Positions 8,359 through 17,103 of a stretch of 64,000 nt of DNA are shown piece after piece (the stretch's first letter is position 1; the number at the start of each line of letters is the position of its first letter). Origin of the DNA: an uncultured bacterium (GTDB lineage: Bacteria; Cyanobacteriota; Vampirovibrionia; Gastranaerophilales; Gastranaerophilaceae). The notes under the pieces were generated by a model. The model saw only the letters and a program-made list of their open reading frames with translations, searched no databases and was not told where the DNA came from. The stretch lies in the NCBI GenBank assembly GCA_949296425.1, contig CASFPN010000040.1, positions 1 to 64,000 on the forward strand. The letters are read 5' to 3'. The position numbers were made by a program, and so were the translations under genes.

Positions 8359-9942
8359 TTAGACAATCGGTTGTTTTACCTTATACAATGTAGATGTAAT
8401 AAAATTAATATCAATTTTTTCAGACAATTTAGAAATTTCCTCTGACATAATATCGTTTCTTTCATCAAATTCACTGACTTTAGCGTTATTTATCATATCA
8501 TCAGAAACATAATTTTCCGTAGCTACAGGGCTAAAACCGTCAAGTCCCGCAATTGTAACTGATTTTATTCCTATTTTTATAAACAGATTCAATAACATCA
8601 AAGCGACATTATCAAACATCTTAGAATCATTTAAATATGATGAATAGTTAAGTACAAGAGCCTGCGGCGGAATATCTTCAATGTTAGAAGAAACAACCAG
8701 CGGTGCCATATAATTGCTCAATGATGTGAAACGTTTCATATTCGTCACAAATACAAGATTTTCTTTATATTGTTCAGGAATAAAGTTCAACGAAATTATA
8801 AAAGGATTTTCATGTTCTATAAAATTGTCAACCTTCTGCTTTTCTTCTTTCAAAGACTTGCCCGGCGCAAGTATAAGAATTTTCTTACCGGTAAGCAGAT
8901 TTTTCATATATTCGACAGTTCTGCTGTCATCAACAACATTTGAAAATTTATCCAGATACAACTGCTTAATCAAATTGACATCGTATATTGATTTTTTGTT
9001 ATCAGGGATTGATTTCAAAAGGTTATTAATAAATTCTACAGGCACTGTCTGTTTGTCCACAAGATATTTTGCATAATTCGGGTGGCAGTGATTGGTTGCG
9101 GCAAGATAATATGGGACAGAATAGCCCCATGGAGTTTTAGCGAATATCGGATTTATCTGCTCATCCACGATTTTCAAAATCGGGATTATATCGTAATTTC
9201 CGTTATAATTATCGTTAATATACTGGGTAATAAGTTCCGTACAAAGATTTCCGGCGCCTCTGCCCATACCAAAGACCGTAGAATCTATAATTAATTCTCT
9301 GTCCTTGCAAACTTTCATCAAACACTGCGCGTTTGAAAAAGATAACTGTAAATTGTTATGAGAGTGGAAACACAGGGCAATGTCTTTATCAAGATTATGA
9401 TCAATCAAATAATATAATCTTAATAAATCCGACTCTTTTAAGACTCCCATAGAATCAACTATTGACATACCATAAGGGTGAATATCATTTATATCTTTAA
9501 TTACATCTATAATTTCTTCATCAGAAAACTGATCAATAAAAGTCGGATTAATAAAAAGTTTATATCCCTTAGCTTTTAATTTTTTACAATAAACCATTGC
9601 TTTATCTTTTTGGTTTTTCTTAAAAATTAATCTTATTCCTTTAATAATAGCTCTATCAACATCAGGCACTTTTTCAATGGGAAATTTTCCGAAAGTTATC
9701 ATTCCGAAAAGCTTTTCTTTAGCAATATCAAAAGGTACAAATTTTCTTATATCATCAAATGAATTAAATAACGTTTTAGAATCCGAAGTTGCTTCTTCTG
9801 TTAAAAAACCGGTTTCAATATAGTCTATATTAGATTTGTTCAATAAGGTTAATATGTGTCTGGACTTTTCCAAACCAAAATTCCATTCATTTATATAACC
9901 TCCATCACGTAACGTACAATCCAAAACTTTTATATTTGACAT
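8359..9942 (-). CDS. DRE-TIM aldolase (HMGL-like) fused to an MptE/DUF115-like domain
   Basis: 527 aa. Residues 1-330 are an HMGL-like TIM barrel: KVLDCTLRDGGY (catalytic Arg and metal-binding Asp), the FHSHNN metal-binding motif, and GMGRGAGN, as in 4-hydroxy-2-oxovalerate aldolase and homocitrate/isopropylmalate synthases. Residues ~350-527 begin GKKILILAPGKSLKEE and resemble the DUF115 domain found in sugar and glycan proteins. Its position next to two CMP-sugar synthetase-like genes suggests it makes or cleaves a keto-acid sugar using pyruvate chemistry. That is inference. A catabolic role is unlikely because no companion dehydrogenase is present. It overlaps the upstream gene's stop by one base. 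Confidence 0.7.
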   Translation of the reverse strand: MSNIKVLDCTLRDGGYINEWNFGLEKSRHILTLLNKSNIDYIETGFLTEEATSDSKTLFNSFDDIRKFVPFDIAKEKLFGMITFGKFPIEKVPDVDRAIIKGIRLIFKKNQKDKAMVYCKKLKAKGYKLFINPTFIDQFSDEEIIDVIKDINDIHPYGMSIVDSMGVLKESDLLRLYYLIDHNLDKDIALCFHSHNNLQLSFSNAQCLMKVCKDRELIIDSTVFGMGRGAGNLCTELITQYINDNYNGNYDIIPILKIVDEQINPIFAKTPWGYSVPYYLAATNHCHPNYAKYLVDKQTVPVEFINNLLKSIPDNKKSIYDVNLIKQLYLDKFSNVVDDSRTVEYMKNLLTGKKILILAPGKSLKEEKQKVDNFIEHENPFIISLNFIPEQYKENLVFVTNMKRFTSLSNYMAPLVVSSNIEDIPPQALVLNYSSYLNDSKMFDNVALMLLNLFIKIGIKSVTIAGLDGFSPVATENYVSDDMINNAKVSEFDERNDIMSEEISKLSEKIDINFITSTLYKVKQPIV

Positions 9943-10604
9943 TATTTATCCATCCTATATTTTTTATACATAAATTCTGCGAATTCGAAATCTATTTCAT
10001 TATCAATATCAATTGCTTCTTCTTTAGCAATTGGAATAATCAAAGGATTATAACCGACAATATCTTTTGCATCTATCATAGTTTCCCTGTTCATAATTCC
10101 AATTGCATGATTAAGAGATACTATTTCTGGCAAATCCTGACTTCTCGGTTTATTTCTTGGGTCATAATTCAAAGGGTTATTATTTTCCCATAAAAATTCT
10201 TTAACTATAGTCCCCGTAGTTACACTATCATATTTATTTATATTATCATAGAATTTTTTAATAAGATTTTCAATTGTTTCATCTTTTATCATAGGGCTTG
10301 TAACATTTGATAATAAAATAACATCACCATTAAAATTTTGTGCAATATTTTGATAAAAAAGATTTGCACTTACTTCACTTGTTGCATAATAAGGATCTCG
10401 TTTAAACGTTTCCGCGCCAAGAGATTTAGCGATATCCAACATCTCGTCGCTGTCTGAATTAACTATCACTCCGTCTAATTCTTTTATTCTTTGCATTTGT
10501 TTTATTTTTATCTCCAACAGGCTGCTGCCTGCAAATGGTCTTATATTTTTGTTTTTCACTCTTTGTGAGCCGGCGCGAACCGGGATGAGGGCTTTTATTG
10601 TCAT
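9942..10604 (-). CDS. CMP-sugar cytidylyltransferase (NeuA/PseF family)
   Basis: 220 aa. The N-terminal signature IPVRAGSQRVKNKNIRPFAG is the CTP-binding loop of CMP-acylneuraminate synthetases, followed by NSDSDEMLDIAKSLGA. It would activate a nonulosonic (sialic-acid-like) sugar with CTP. A strong ribosome-binding site (AAGGAGGG) lies 5 nt before the ATG. It is one of two adjacent members of this family; the other, at 10639-11361, is more divergent. With the two polysialyltransferase-like proteins this points to a sialic-acid-like glycan. The exact sugar cannot be told from sequence. Confidence 0.85.
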   Translation of the reverse strand: MTIKALIPVRAGSQRVKNKNIRPFAGSSLLEIKIKQMQRIKELDGVIVNSDSDEMLDIAKSLGAETFKRDPYYATSEVSANLFYQNIAQNFNGDVILLSNVTSPMIKDETIENLIKKFYDNINKYDSVTTGTIVKEFLWENNNPLNYDPRNKPRSQDLPEIVSLNHAIGIMNRETMIDAKDIVGYNPLIIPIAKEEAIDIDNEIDFEFAEFMYKKYRMDK

Positions 10605-10638
10605 GCAACCCTCCTTATATCATTGCCAGAGTAGGCTT

Positions 10639-11361
10639 TTAGCCCCCCCCCCGATTTTCAAATAACCATTTTTCAGTTCTTATAAGGTCATTCTCGTCAT
10701 GCACATCAAAACTTTCTTCAACTATATAAGGTCTAATTTTATTTCCCATAAAACTCCAAGGAGCTTGACCAGTCTCTTTAGAATATATTGATTTATTTAA
10801 ATTTAACACCCAAAAATTATGGCAAAGGAAATAACTTGGTTCTAAATCCTGTCTGTTGGTAGACACTTTTTGCCCCTTAAAATCAAAAAACGGTTCTAAA
10901 AAACCATTTGTATTAATTTTTTTAGCTCTATAAGGATGATGATCATTATCCTGAATAACTGGGACAACTGCAGAAATATCTTTATTATCTAAAATTAAGC
11001 TAATACTGTTATCTATCCATTCTGTTTTTATAGTTGCAGAATTACCTAATAAAACTACCATTATATCAGGTATAATATTATAGCTTTTTTTCATCATCTC
11101 CAAAGCATGGTAAATACAATCTATATGTTGAGAATCAGGTTGCGCTAATTCCAAAGGACGCTTAATCCGACAATAACCAATATTGTGCGCAACATCTAAT
11201 ATTTTTTCATCATCGCTACTGACAAAAAAATCTGAAATATATTTACTATTTTTAGCCGCAATAGCCGGAAAATAAAGTAAAGGATGTCCTGCAACCTCTC
11301 TTATATTTTTATCTTTCATTGTGTTATTACCACGTGCTGTTAATAAAGAAACTATTTTCAC
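10639..11361 (-). CDS. Divergent CMP-sugar cytidylyltransferase ending in a poly-G tract
   Basis: 240 aa. LLTARGNNTMKDKNIREVAGHPLL matches the CTP loop of the NeuA family in altered form, and FVSSDDEKILDVAHNIG follows as in that family. The C-terminus reads FENRGGG and stops because a run of ten G ends in GCTAA. With 11 G (or 8) the frame would instead continue for 17 codons and stop at a TGA overlapping the ATG of the next gene by 4 bp, the normal coupled arrangement. The tail length may thus vary by slippage, or this tract carries a length error. Whether it is active or a modified partner of the neighbouring enzyme is unknown. Confidence 0.75.
   Translation of the reverse strand: MKIVSLLTARGNNTMKDKNIREVAGHPLLYFPAIAAKNSKYISDFFVSSDDEKILDVAHNIGYCRIKRPLELAQPDSQHIDCIYHALEMMKKSYNIIPDIMVVLLGNSATIKTEWIDNSISLILDNKDISAVVPVIQDNDHHPYRAKKINTNGFLEPFFDFKGQKVSTNRQDLEPSYFLCHNFWVLNLNKSIYSKETGQAPWSFMGNKIRPYIVEESFDVHDENDLIRTEKWLFENRGGG
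10643..10652 (-). repeat. Poly-G tract (10 G on the coding strand)
   Basis: Ten consecutive C on the plus strand, at the 3' end of the cytidylyltransferase gene. In such AT-rich DNA this length is far from expected and is typical of slippage-prone contingency sequences. Confidence 0.8.
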
Positions 11362-11364
11362 TAT

Positions 11365-12072
11365 TTACCCCTTTATTATTTCTAAAATTTCTTTTTCTGA
11401 TAATCCCTTTTCTTTTGGATTGACATAACCCCAGTTTACAAGTAAAGGCTTTATCTGCGGATATTTTTTGCAGGTATTGATATTATCAACACTGTCCTCT
11501 ATTAAATAACAATTTGCAATAGAATAGTTTTTTAAATAATCTGCAATAAATTCCGCCTTATTATTATATGACACAAGATCTTCATTTGCAAACAATTTTA
11601 TATTATTTATACCATATTGGCTAAGTCTGTTTTGAACAGGAAGCTTTTTCTTATTAGTTAATATTATAAACTCATAATCAGAATTTTTAGCCAGTTCTTT
11701 GACTTTGAAAAAGAAATCATAAGGTTCATCCAAGCTATTCCAGAATTCATAATCATTTTTTATAAGATTTTCACGTGCCGAGACATATTTTTCATCAAAA
11801 TCTTTAATTTTCTGCAGATTAGGATTAGCGGTCAACTCATAATAATTCGCTTCAAATAAATTGTCTGTAGTTTTATTTTCCAACAGCAAAAAGAAATAAT
11901 AGAACTGCCAACTGTGAGTGTTAAGGTATCTATACTTTCTAAAAATATTATATACATTCTCCGATATAGAAACATGAGGTTCAATTCCATAGTAAGCAAA
12001 TCTTGCAAGAAGATATGCTTCTTTTACACTATCAAACAAAACTCCGTCAAAATCCAAAAATATTGTTTTCAT
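11365..12072 (-). CDS. HAD-superfamily hydrolase of the polysaccharide cluster
   Basis: 235 aa. Motif I is TIFLDFDGVLFDS (nucleophile Asp8, acid/base Asp10); motif II is FIILTNKKK; motif IV is CYLIEDSVDNI. A helical cap lies between motifs I and II. These features make a phosphatase likely. In this setting it could dephosphorylate a sugar-phosphate intermediate ahead of CMP activation, as KdsC or NeuA-linked phosphatases do. It overlaps wzx by 4 bp upstream and is followed 3 bp later by the cytidylyltransferase gene. Confidence 0.8.
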   Translation of the reverse strand: MKTIFLDFDGVLFDSVKEAYLLARFAYYGIEPHVSISENVYNIFRKYRYLNTHSWQFYYFFLLLENKTTDNLFEANYYELTANPNLQKIKDFDEKYVSARENLIKNDYEFWNSLDEPYDFFFKVKELAKNSDYEFIILTNKKKLPVQNRLSQYGINNIKLFANEDLVSYNNKAEFIADYLKNYSIANCYLIEDSVDNINTCKKYPQIKPLLVNWGYVNPKEKGLSEKEILEIIKG

Positions 12073-13328
12073 GATATCTCATTCTCCTGTTTAGCCAATA
12101 ATTTATATTTATGAATATAATATATTCTGTGTAAAAATATAATAAGATATGTTGAAGAAACCAAAATAGCTACTGAATATATCGTAATATGATTTAATAA
12201 ATATAAAAGTAGCAGACCGCAGAAATTATATATTCCGCCTATTGCGTAGCCGGAATTTGTCTCTTTAACATAACCGAATGCTCCCAAAAGCGGGAAACCG
12301 AATGTATCAACAAATACATACATAGGAAACGAAATCGCAAAAATTCTTAAAATATTTACAGACGGCAGCATCTTTTCACTAAAGAAAATAATAATTAAAT
12401 ATTTAGCAGCAACAATTAAAAACAAACCAAAGCCGACAGCAAAAATTATCAAGTATTTCAACAATTTTTTAAAGAAAACAATATCTTTATTTTTTGACAT
12501 ATAAGGAAACAATGCATTGATAAATGTACTGTATAAGGCAAAAACTGCCCAGAAAATTCTATCCGCTGAAACGTAATATGCAACTGCCGTCGTTGTTATA
12601 ACCAACCCCAAAACAAATGCATTTGTCTGTCTATACAATGCAATCGCAACTTTTGTCAAAAAGAATTGGCTGCTGTATTTAAATGTATTAATAATATCAT
12701 CTTTTGCCGGAATATAAAATTTTATATTAAAAACTTTTTTTACAAAAAATAAACTGATTACTCCGGCTAAAATAGCACCCAATGAATTAAACAATGGAAC
12801 TAAATAATAATCTGATGCTTGTTTTATAAAACAAAAAATTAATAAAGTAGAAGCTGTTTTTGTCACAATATTTAATATAGTGATAAACTTCATCCGCTCC
12901 ATGCCCTGATAAAACCAAGTAAAAATAAAAATATTCCCGATTACTGATAAAAAAGTAAAATAATAAACCAGCCAATCAGAACGAAATTTATCAAAGAAAA
13001 GAATTAAAAAAGAAAGAATTAGAAAACTAATTATCAAAAATATAATTTGAACAGATAAAATAGAATTAAAAATTAAATTAGTTGCTTCTTTATCATCACG
13101 ATTTATAGCTATAGTTCTGACACCTGAAAAGTCAAACCCAAACATTGCAAGCCTGAAAAAATAATCCATCAAAACCTGAGCAAAAAAAACCAAACCTAAT
13201 TTATCAACATCCAAAACCCTTGATAAATACGGCAAAGTAATAAAAGGCAATGCATAATTTAAAATCTGAATAATTATCAGAGCTAATGTATTTTTGAAAA
13301 GATTTTTTTTGTCAGCTTTAGAACTCAT
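12069..13328 (-). CDS. wzx: Wzx-type oligosaccharide flippase
   Basis: 419 aa, strongly hydrophobic with about 12 predicted membrane helices; the N-terminal segment LNYALPFITLPYLSRVLDVDKLG is characteristic of the RfbX/Wzx (MOP/MATE) family. It would move undecaprenyl-diphosphate-linked repeat units across the inner membrane. It overlaps the flanking genes by 4 bp (HAD gene) and 11 bp (polysialyltransferase-like gene), consistent with one operon. Together with the Wzy-like and Wzz proteins it defines a Wzy-dependent pathway. Confidence 0.9.
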   Translation of the reverse strand: MSSKADKKNLFKNTLALIIIQILNYALPFITLPYLSRVLDVDKLGLVFFAQVLMDYFFRLAMFGFDFSGVRTIAINRDDKEATNLIFNSILSVQIIFLIISFLILSFLILFFDKFRSDWLVYYFTFLSVIGNIFIFTWFYQGMERMKFITILNIVTKTASTLLIFCFIKQASDYYLVPLFNSLGAILAGVISLFFVKKVFNIKFYIPAKDDIINTFKYSSQFFLTKVAIALYRQTNAFVLGLVITTTAVAYYVSADRIFWAVFALYSTFINALFPYMSKNKDIVFFKKLLKYLIIFAVGFGLFLIVAAKYLIIIFFSEKMLPSVNILRIFAISFPMYVFVDTFGFPLLGAFGYVKETNSGYAIGGIYNFCGLLLLYLLNHITIYSVAILVSSTYLIIFLHRIYYIHKYKLLAKQENEIS

Positions 13329-14517
13329 TCATTCCTCGCACGTAGACTTTTACATTCTCATTTTTCGACAACATTGGTTTGTCTTTCATAAAAATATCAT
13401 AAATATTTTTTATCTGAATCTTTAATTCTTCTCGGGAAGTGTTTTTTACATCCAAATCTAAAAGCATTTTATAATTCGGTGAATATTGACTTACAATATA
13501 TCTGATTAAATTTATTTTCATTACATCCTTAGGATTATAATCAACAGCCTGTTTAATAATATCTGAAAAACATGGCATTTCCCAATAATGAGGAATAGAC
13601 AAAACACACGTTGAGGACATTGATACAACAGCTAAAACATCTAAGTTATACAATTCAATTGGTAATTTTGAGGTTACAAATTCGACATTTGGATTATTCT
13701 CCAGTCCATAAAATTCTGTATCACGCGGATGTGGTTTATACATTATTTTATAACCGGCATCTAATAAATCATTTAACAATTTATTTTGTTCTTTTGTAAA
13801 AGTTTCTTTATCTAATCCGGAAACTTCCCAATAATTTCCGCAATATAGAATTGGTTTATCCGTCATCGCATTGTTTGTTTCTATTGGGTACTTTTTTGAT
13901 AATCCTGAGGCTATTTTCTTGAATTCATTAAGATCAACTTTTTCAAATTTTATTCTTTCTGAATTACCAAAATCTAAAAAATCAATTTTTCCTAGATAGG
14001 TGTGTGTCTTAAAACATTTTAAATTTGCAATTTTATCACTGCTGTAATTTATTAGTGAACCAGGTCCTTCGTCTATCAACGTAATTGGAATAGGAATATT
14101 TTTAAATAAAGGTAAAACTTTTTTAAAATGTACTTTGTGATTAATCATATATAATTCATCTACTTTATAGGGTTGGTTAAATATTAATTCAACTCCGGGA
14201 TTAACCTTATGCGTTACAATAACTTTTTTAAATTTATGTAGCTTTGCAATCTTCATTTGTATATCATCAAAATCCTGTCTTCCTTTTCCCGAATCAATAA
14301 CTAAAATATCATTATATTTATCAAAATTACCAATTTTATTAATAATTACCAAAATATTTATTAATGAGATATTGCCTGAAGTTATAAATAATCGCGTAAC
14401 AAAATCTTTTTTGACAAATCTATTATAAATACGGTATTCTATATCAACAAAATGACGGGATATACAGTAAAGACACATTTTTAACATTCTTATCAACCTA
14501 AAGTCATTAACAGTCAT
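13318..14517 (-). CDS. Polysialyltransferase-like glycosyltransferase, copy 2
   Basis: 399 aa. Matches the gene at 14664-15875 throughout: RLFITSGNISLINILVI, ILVIDSG, LIDEGPGSLI, YKPHPRD and LPLELYNL-type segments (here LPIELYNLDVLAVVS). The DEG and HPR(D/E) motifs are those of the alpha-2,8-polysialyltransferase family, in which they contribute the acid/base residue and bind the CMP moiety. It likely adds a sialic-acid-like residue from a CMP donor, and the operon supplies two CMP-sugar synthetase-like enzymes. Linkage and donor are unknown. It overlaps wzx by 11 bp. Confidence 0.8.
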   Translation of the reverse strand: MTVNDFRLIRMLKMCLYCISRHFVDIEYRIYNRFVKKDFVTRLFITSGNISLINILVIINKIGNFDKYNDILVIDSGKGRQDFDDIQMKIAKLHKFKKVIVTHKVNPGVELIFNQPYKVDELYMINHKVHFKKVLPLFKNIPIPITLIDEGPGSLINYSSDKIANLKCFKTHTYLGKIDFLDFGNSERIKFEKVDLNEFKKIASGLSKKYPIETNNAMTDKPILYCGNYWEVSGLDKETFTKEQNKLLNDLLDAGYKIMYKPHPRDTEFYGLENNPNVEFVTSKLPIELYNLDVLAVVSMSSTCVLSIPHYWEMPCFSDIIKQAVDYNPKDVMKINLIRYIVSQYSPNYKMLLDLDVKNTSREELKIQIKNIYDIFMKDKPMLSKNENVKVYVRGMNEF

Positions 14518-14663
14518 ATTGTTAGCCCTTATCGAATTATAATATTTTACACACCGAAACTATAAGATTAGAATAACATAAAAATAGTATATTATTGATT
14601 ACTCTAAATCTGAATAGCTGTCTTAGTATACCCGTTAAAAAAATTTTTTACAAATATTCTTTA

Positions 14664-15875
14664 TTATTTTGAAACTATATGAGTATATCTATTATAGATT
14701 TGATTAAGTTTCTTATTCTCTGAAAGTAAACCTTTTTTATCAATATTCATCTGAAACAACTTTTCAAAATAATTTCTTAGCTCAATATATGAATATTCCT
14801 GCGGATTTACTTTTAATAATTCTTCGTAATTTAATGAATAATCCTTAATTATAAATTTTCCTATATCAAAAGAAGAAAGTTTGCTATTATCCAATTTTGA
14901 AAGTAACGTCTCGTTTAATGCATGAAAACCAGGGATTTTCCAGTAATGATATGGCTGTATTGATACAGAAGATGCTACGGATAAAATACCAATAACATTT
15001 AGGTTATATAACTCCAATGGTAACAAACAATTCGATTTCATAACACCATCAGGTAAACTAATATTATCAGATTCTCTGGGATGATACTTATAAATAACTT
15101 TATAACCTTTAGATAATAATTGTTCAATTATACTATTCTGAAAATTATAAAAATACTCTTTAGACAAATTAAGTTGCTTGAAATAATAAGCACTACAAAA
15201 AATAATTACCTTATCTTCATTATTTATATCTATGTCAAATGGATACTTATTACTTATTTCATTCACTATATTCCTAAAAATATGAATATCTAAAAGTTGT
15301 TGATATTGATTATTCCAGCCCAATCTATCTAATTTATTTAAATATTTAGCCGTAATTAAAGAGGTAATATATTTATTATTTTTATTTGGAACCTCTATTA
15401 AAGAGCCAAGTCCTTCATCTATAATTATATATTTGGCCTCTTTATAAAAAGGTTGTACTAGTTTTGAATACACTATATTAGTATGAGCATATATTTCATC
15501 TACTTTATAAATATTATTTAACATCAAAGAAAATAATATATTTCCAGAAATAAGAGTAATAATTTTTTTAAAATTATGCTTATTTGCAACTTCTAAATTT
15601 CTTTCAATAAACATTTGGCTACCACATACAGAATCTATAACCAATATATCTTCAGTATTTTTTTCATTTAATTGCTTTATAATTGTTAATGCATTAATTA
15701 AGTTAATATTTCCGCTAGTTAAAAACAATCTTCTCTTTATTTTCTTGTCTTTTCTATTTATATAAAACCAACGTTCAAATTTAAATATAAAAAATGCAAA
15801 CAAATAGGCAATTACTGTCTTTAGAATCCAACGTGTAAAATATTTTTTATTAAAAATTTTATTATTTAATTTCAT
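14664..15875 (-). CDS. Polysialyltransferase-like glycosyltransferase, copy 1
   Basis: 403 aa. The N-terminus has a possible membrane-associated segment (TVIAYLFAFFIFKFERWFY), then RLFLTSGNINLINALTII, DILVIDSV, IIDEGLGSLIE and KYHPRESD, the conserved motifs of polysialyltransferase-type enzymes. It is a diverged paralogue of the next gene; the DEG and HPR motifs are kept in both, so both could be active. Two enzymes would allow two linkages or acceptors, for example first addition and extension. About 145 bp without a gene separate the two copies. Confidence 0.8.
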   Translation of the reverse strand: MKLNNKIFNKKYFTRWILKTVIAYLFAFFIFKFERWFYINRKDKKIKRRLFLTSGNINLINALTIIKQLNEKNTEDILVIDSVCGSQMFIERNLEVANKHNFKKIITLISGNILFSLMLNNIYKVDEIYAHTNIVYSKLVQPFYKEAKYIIIDEGLGSLIEVPNKNNKYITSLITAKYLNKLDRLGWNNQYQQLLDIHIFRNIVNEISNKYPFDIDINNEDKVIIFCSAYYFKQLNLSKEYFYNFQNSIIEQLLSKGYKVIYKYHPRESDNISLPDGVMKSNCLLPLELYNLNVIGILSVASSVSIQPYHYWKIPGFHALNETLLSKLDNSKLSSFDIGKFIIKDYSLNYEELLKVNPQEYSYIELRNYFEKLFQMNIDKKGLLSENKKLNQIYNRYTHIVSK

Positions 15876-15909
15876 AAATACTCCTTAATTTGTTACTATA
15901 AATTTATAT

Positions 15910-17103
15910 TTAATTTAATAACAATAAATCTTCTAATCGTTTTGAGCATTGTAGCCAATCAAAATTATCAATTGCAAATTTTTTAGAATTTACAGATAAT
16001 TTTCGTCTTTTTTCTTTATTGTCCATCAAATATATAATTTGCTTTATCCACTCGTCAACAGAATCAGCTGTTAACAAAATATTTTTGTCTAAAGTTATAG
16101 GTTTGGCAACACTATAACTTGCGATCACAGGCACACCTACAGACATTGACTCTAAAATTTTTGTCTGTCTACCTGATGAAATTCTAATAGGACAAACCAT
16201 GAAATTTGATTTCATAATTTCTCTTCTTACATCATCTACTTCCCCTGTTATAATTATATTTTTATTTCCTTTACATAAATCATACAATTTCATCTTAGGA
16301 TTTTTCCCAACAATCTTAAATATTATATCTGGTTTTTGTAAGATTAACTCCGGTAAAATATTTTTTATAAACCATTCTACTGCATCTTGATTTTGAACAT
16401 AAGCCATATCACCCATATATACAATTTCATTCTTGTTATACTCTATCGAAATATCTTTAGGAATTTCTACTCCATTAGGAAGAACTTGAATATTATTGTT
16501 ATCATTCCTTAAACTTATTTCATTCTTATCTATATCTGAAATTATTGTTAACAAATCATATTTTTTACTCGCATTAACTTCTATATTATATACTCTTTTA
16601 ATCTCTAGCATTAAAAATATTTTCTGTAAAATATTCTTTGTATTCTTCAAGCGTCTTTTATATAACATATAAATAGAATCACAATAATCTAACCAGCGCT
16701 TCTTCTGTGGAAATAAATCTAAAAATTGTGAAGTTGAATACATACAACCGCAAATATATTCATAATCATTTTGATAAACAATTTTTTTTATTTTTTTTAT
16801 CGCTTGTGGGAAATTATAATATTCTGCTTTAAATGAATGGTTTGTAAAACAAGCTTTTAGGCAATTTAAATATGCATATTTCCTATTAATATAAATAGAG
16901 AAAAAATTACTACAAATTTCATTTAACTCACTTTTATTTTTGTTTAAATATAATAATTCTTTTGATGAACAAAATGATAATAAATCCACAATATGTCCTT
17001 TAGACTTTAAAAAACGTAAGAAATAATAAAATCTATTTGGATATCCCCAATTTCTAGGAATTAGAGGATGTGTTGTTATTATTAACAATTTTAATTTTTT
17101 CAT
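15910..17103 (-). CDS. Family 4 glycosyltransferase (GT-B)
   Basis: 397 aa. Begins KKLKLLIITTHPLIPRNWGYPNR, a GT-B N-domain start close to the TIGR03087-type sugar transferases. The C-domain carries NEIVYMGDMAYVQNQDAVEWF and MSVGVPVIAS, with the E-x7-E-like donor site KILESMSVGVPVI. Cytosolic, retaining transferase acting on the growing lipid-linked unit; donor unknown. Its first 50 bp overlap the 3' end of the Wzy-like gene in another frame, a long overlap that nevertheless seems real because the first beta strand starts right at the ATG. Confidence 0.85.
   Translation of the reverse strand: MKKLKLLIITTHPLIPRNWGYPNRFYYFLRFLKSKGHIVDLLSFCSSKELLYLNKNKSELNEICSNFFSIYINRKYAYLNCLKACFTNHSFKAEYYNFPQAIKKIKKIVYQNDYEYICGCMYSTSQFLDLFPQKKRWLDYCDSIYMLYKRRLKNTKNILQKIFLMLEIKRVYNIEVNASKKYDLLTIISDIDKNEISLRNDNNNIQVLPNGVEIPKDISIEYNKNEIVYMGDMAYVQNQDAVEWFIKNILPELILQKPDIIFKIVGKNPKMKLYDLCKGNKNIIITGEVDDVRREIMKSNFMVCPIRISSGRQTKILESMSVGVPVIASYSVAKPITLDKNILLTADSVDEWIKQIIYLMDNKEKRRKLSVNSKKFAIDNFDWLQCSKRLEDLLLLN

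Noticed and set aside
8359-9942. 4-hydroxy-2-oxovalerate aldolase of aromatic catabolism
   Set aside because: There is no partner acetaldehyde dehydrogenase, the gene is in a glycan operon, and it carries an extra DUF115-like domain.
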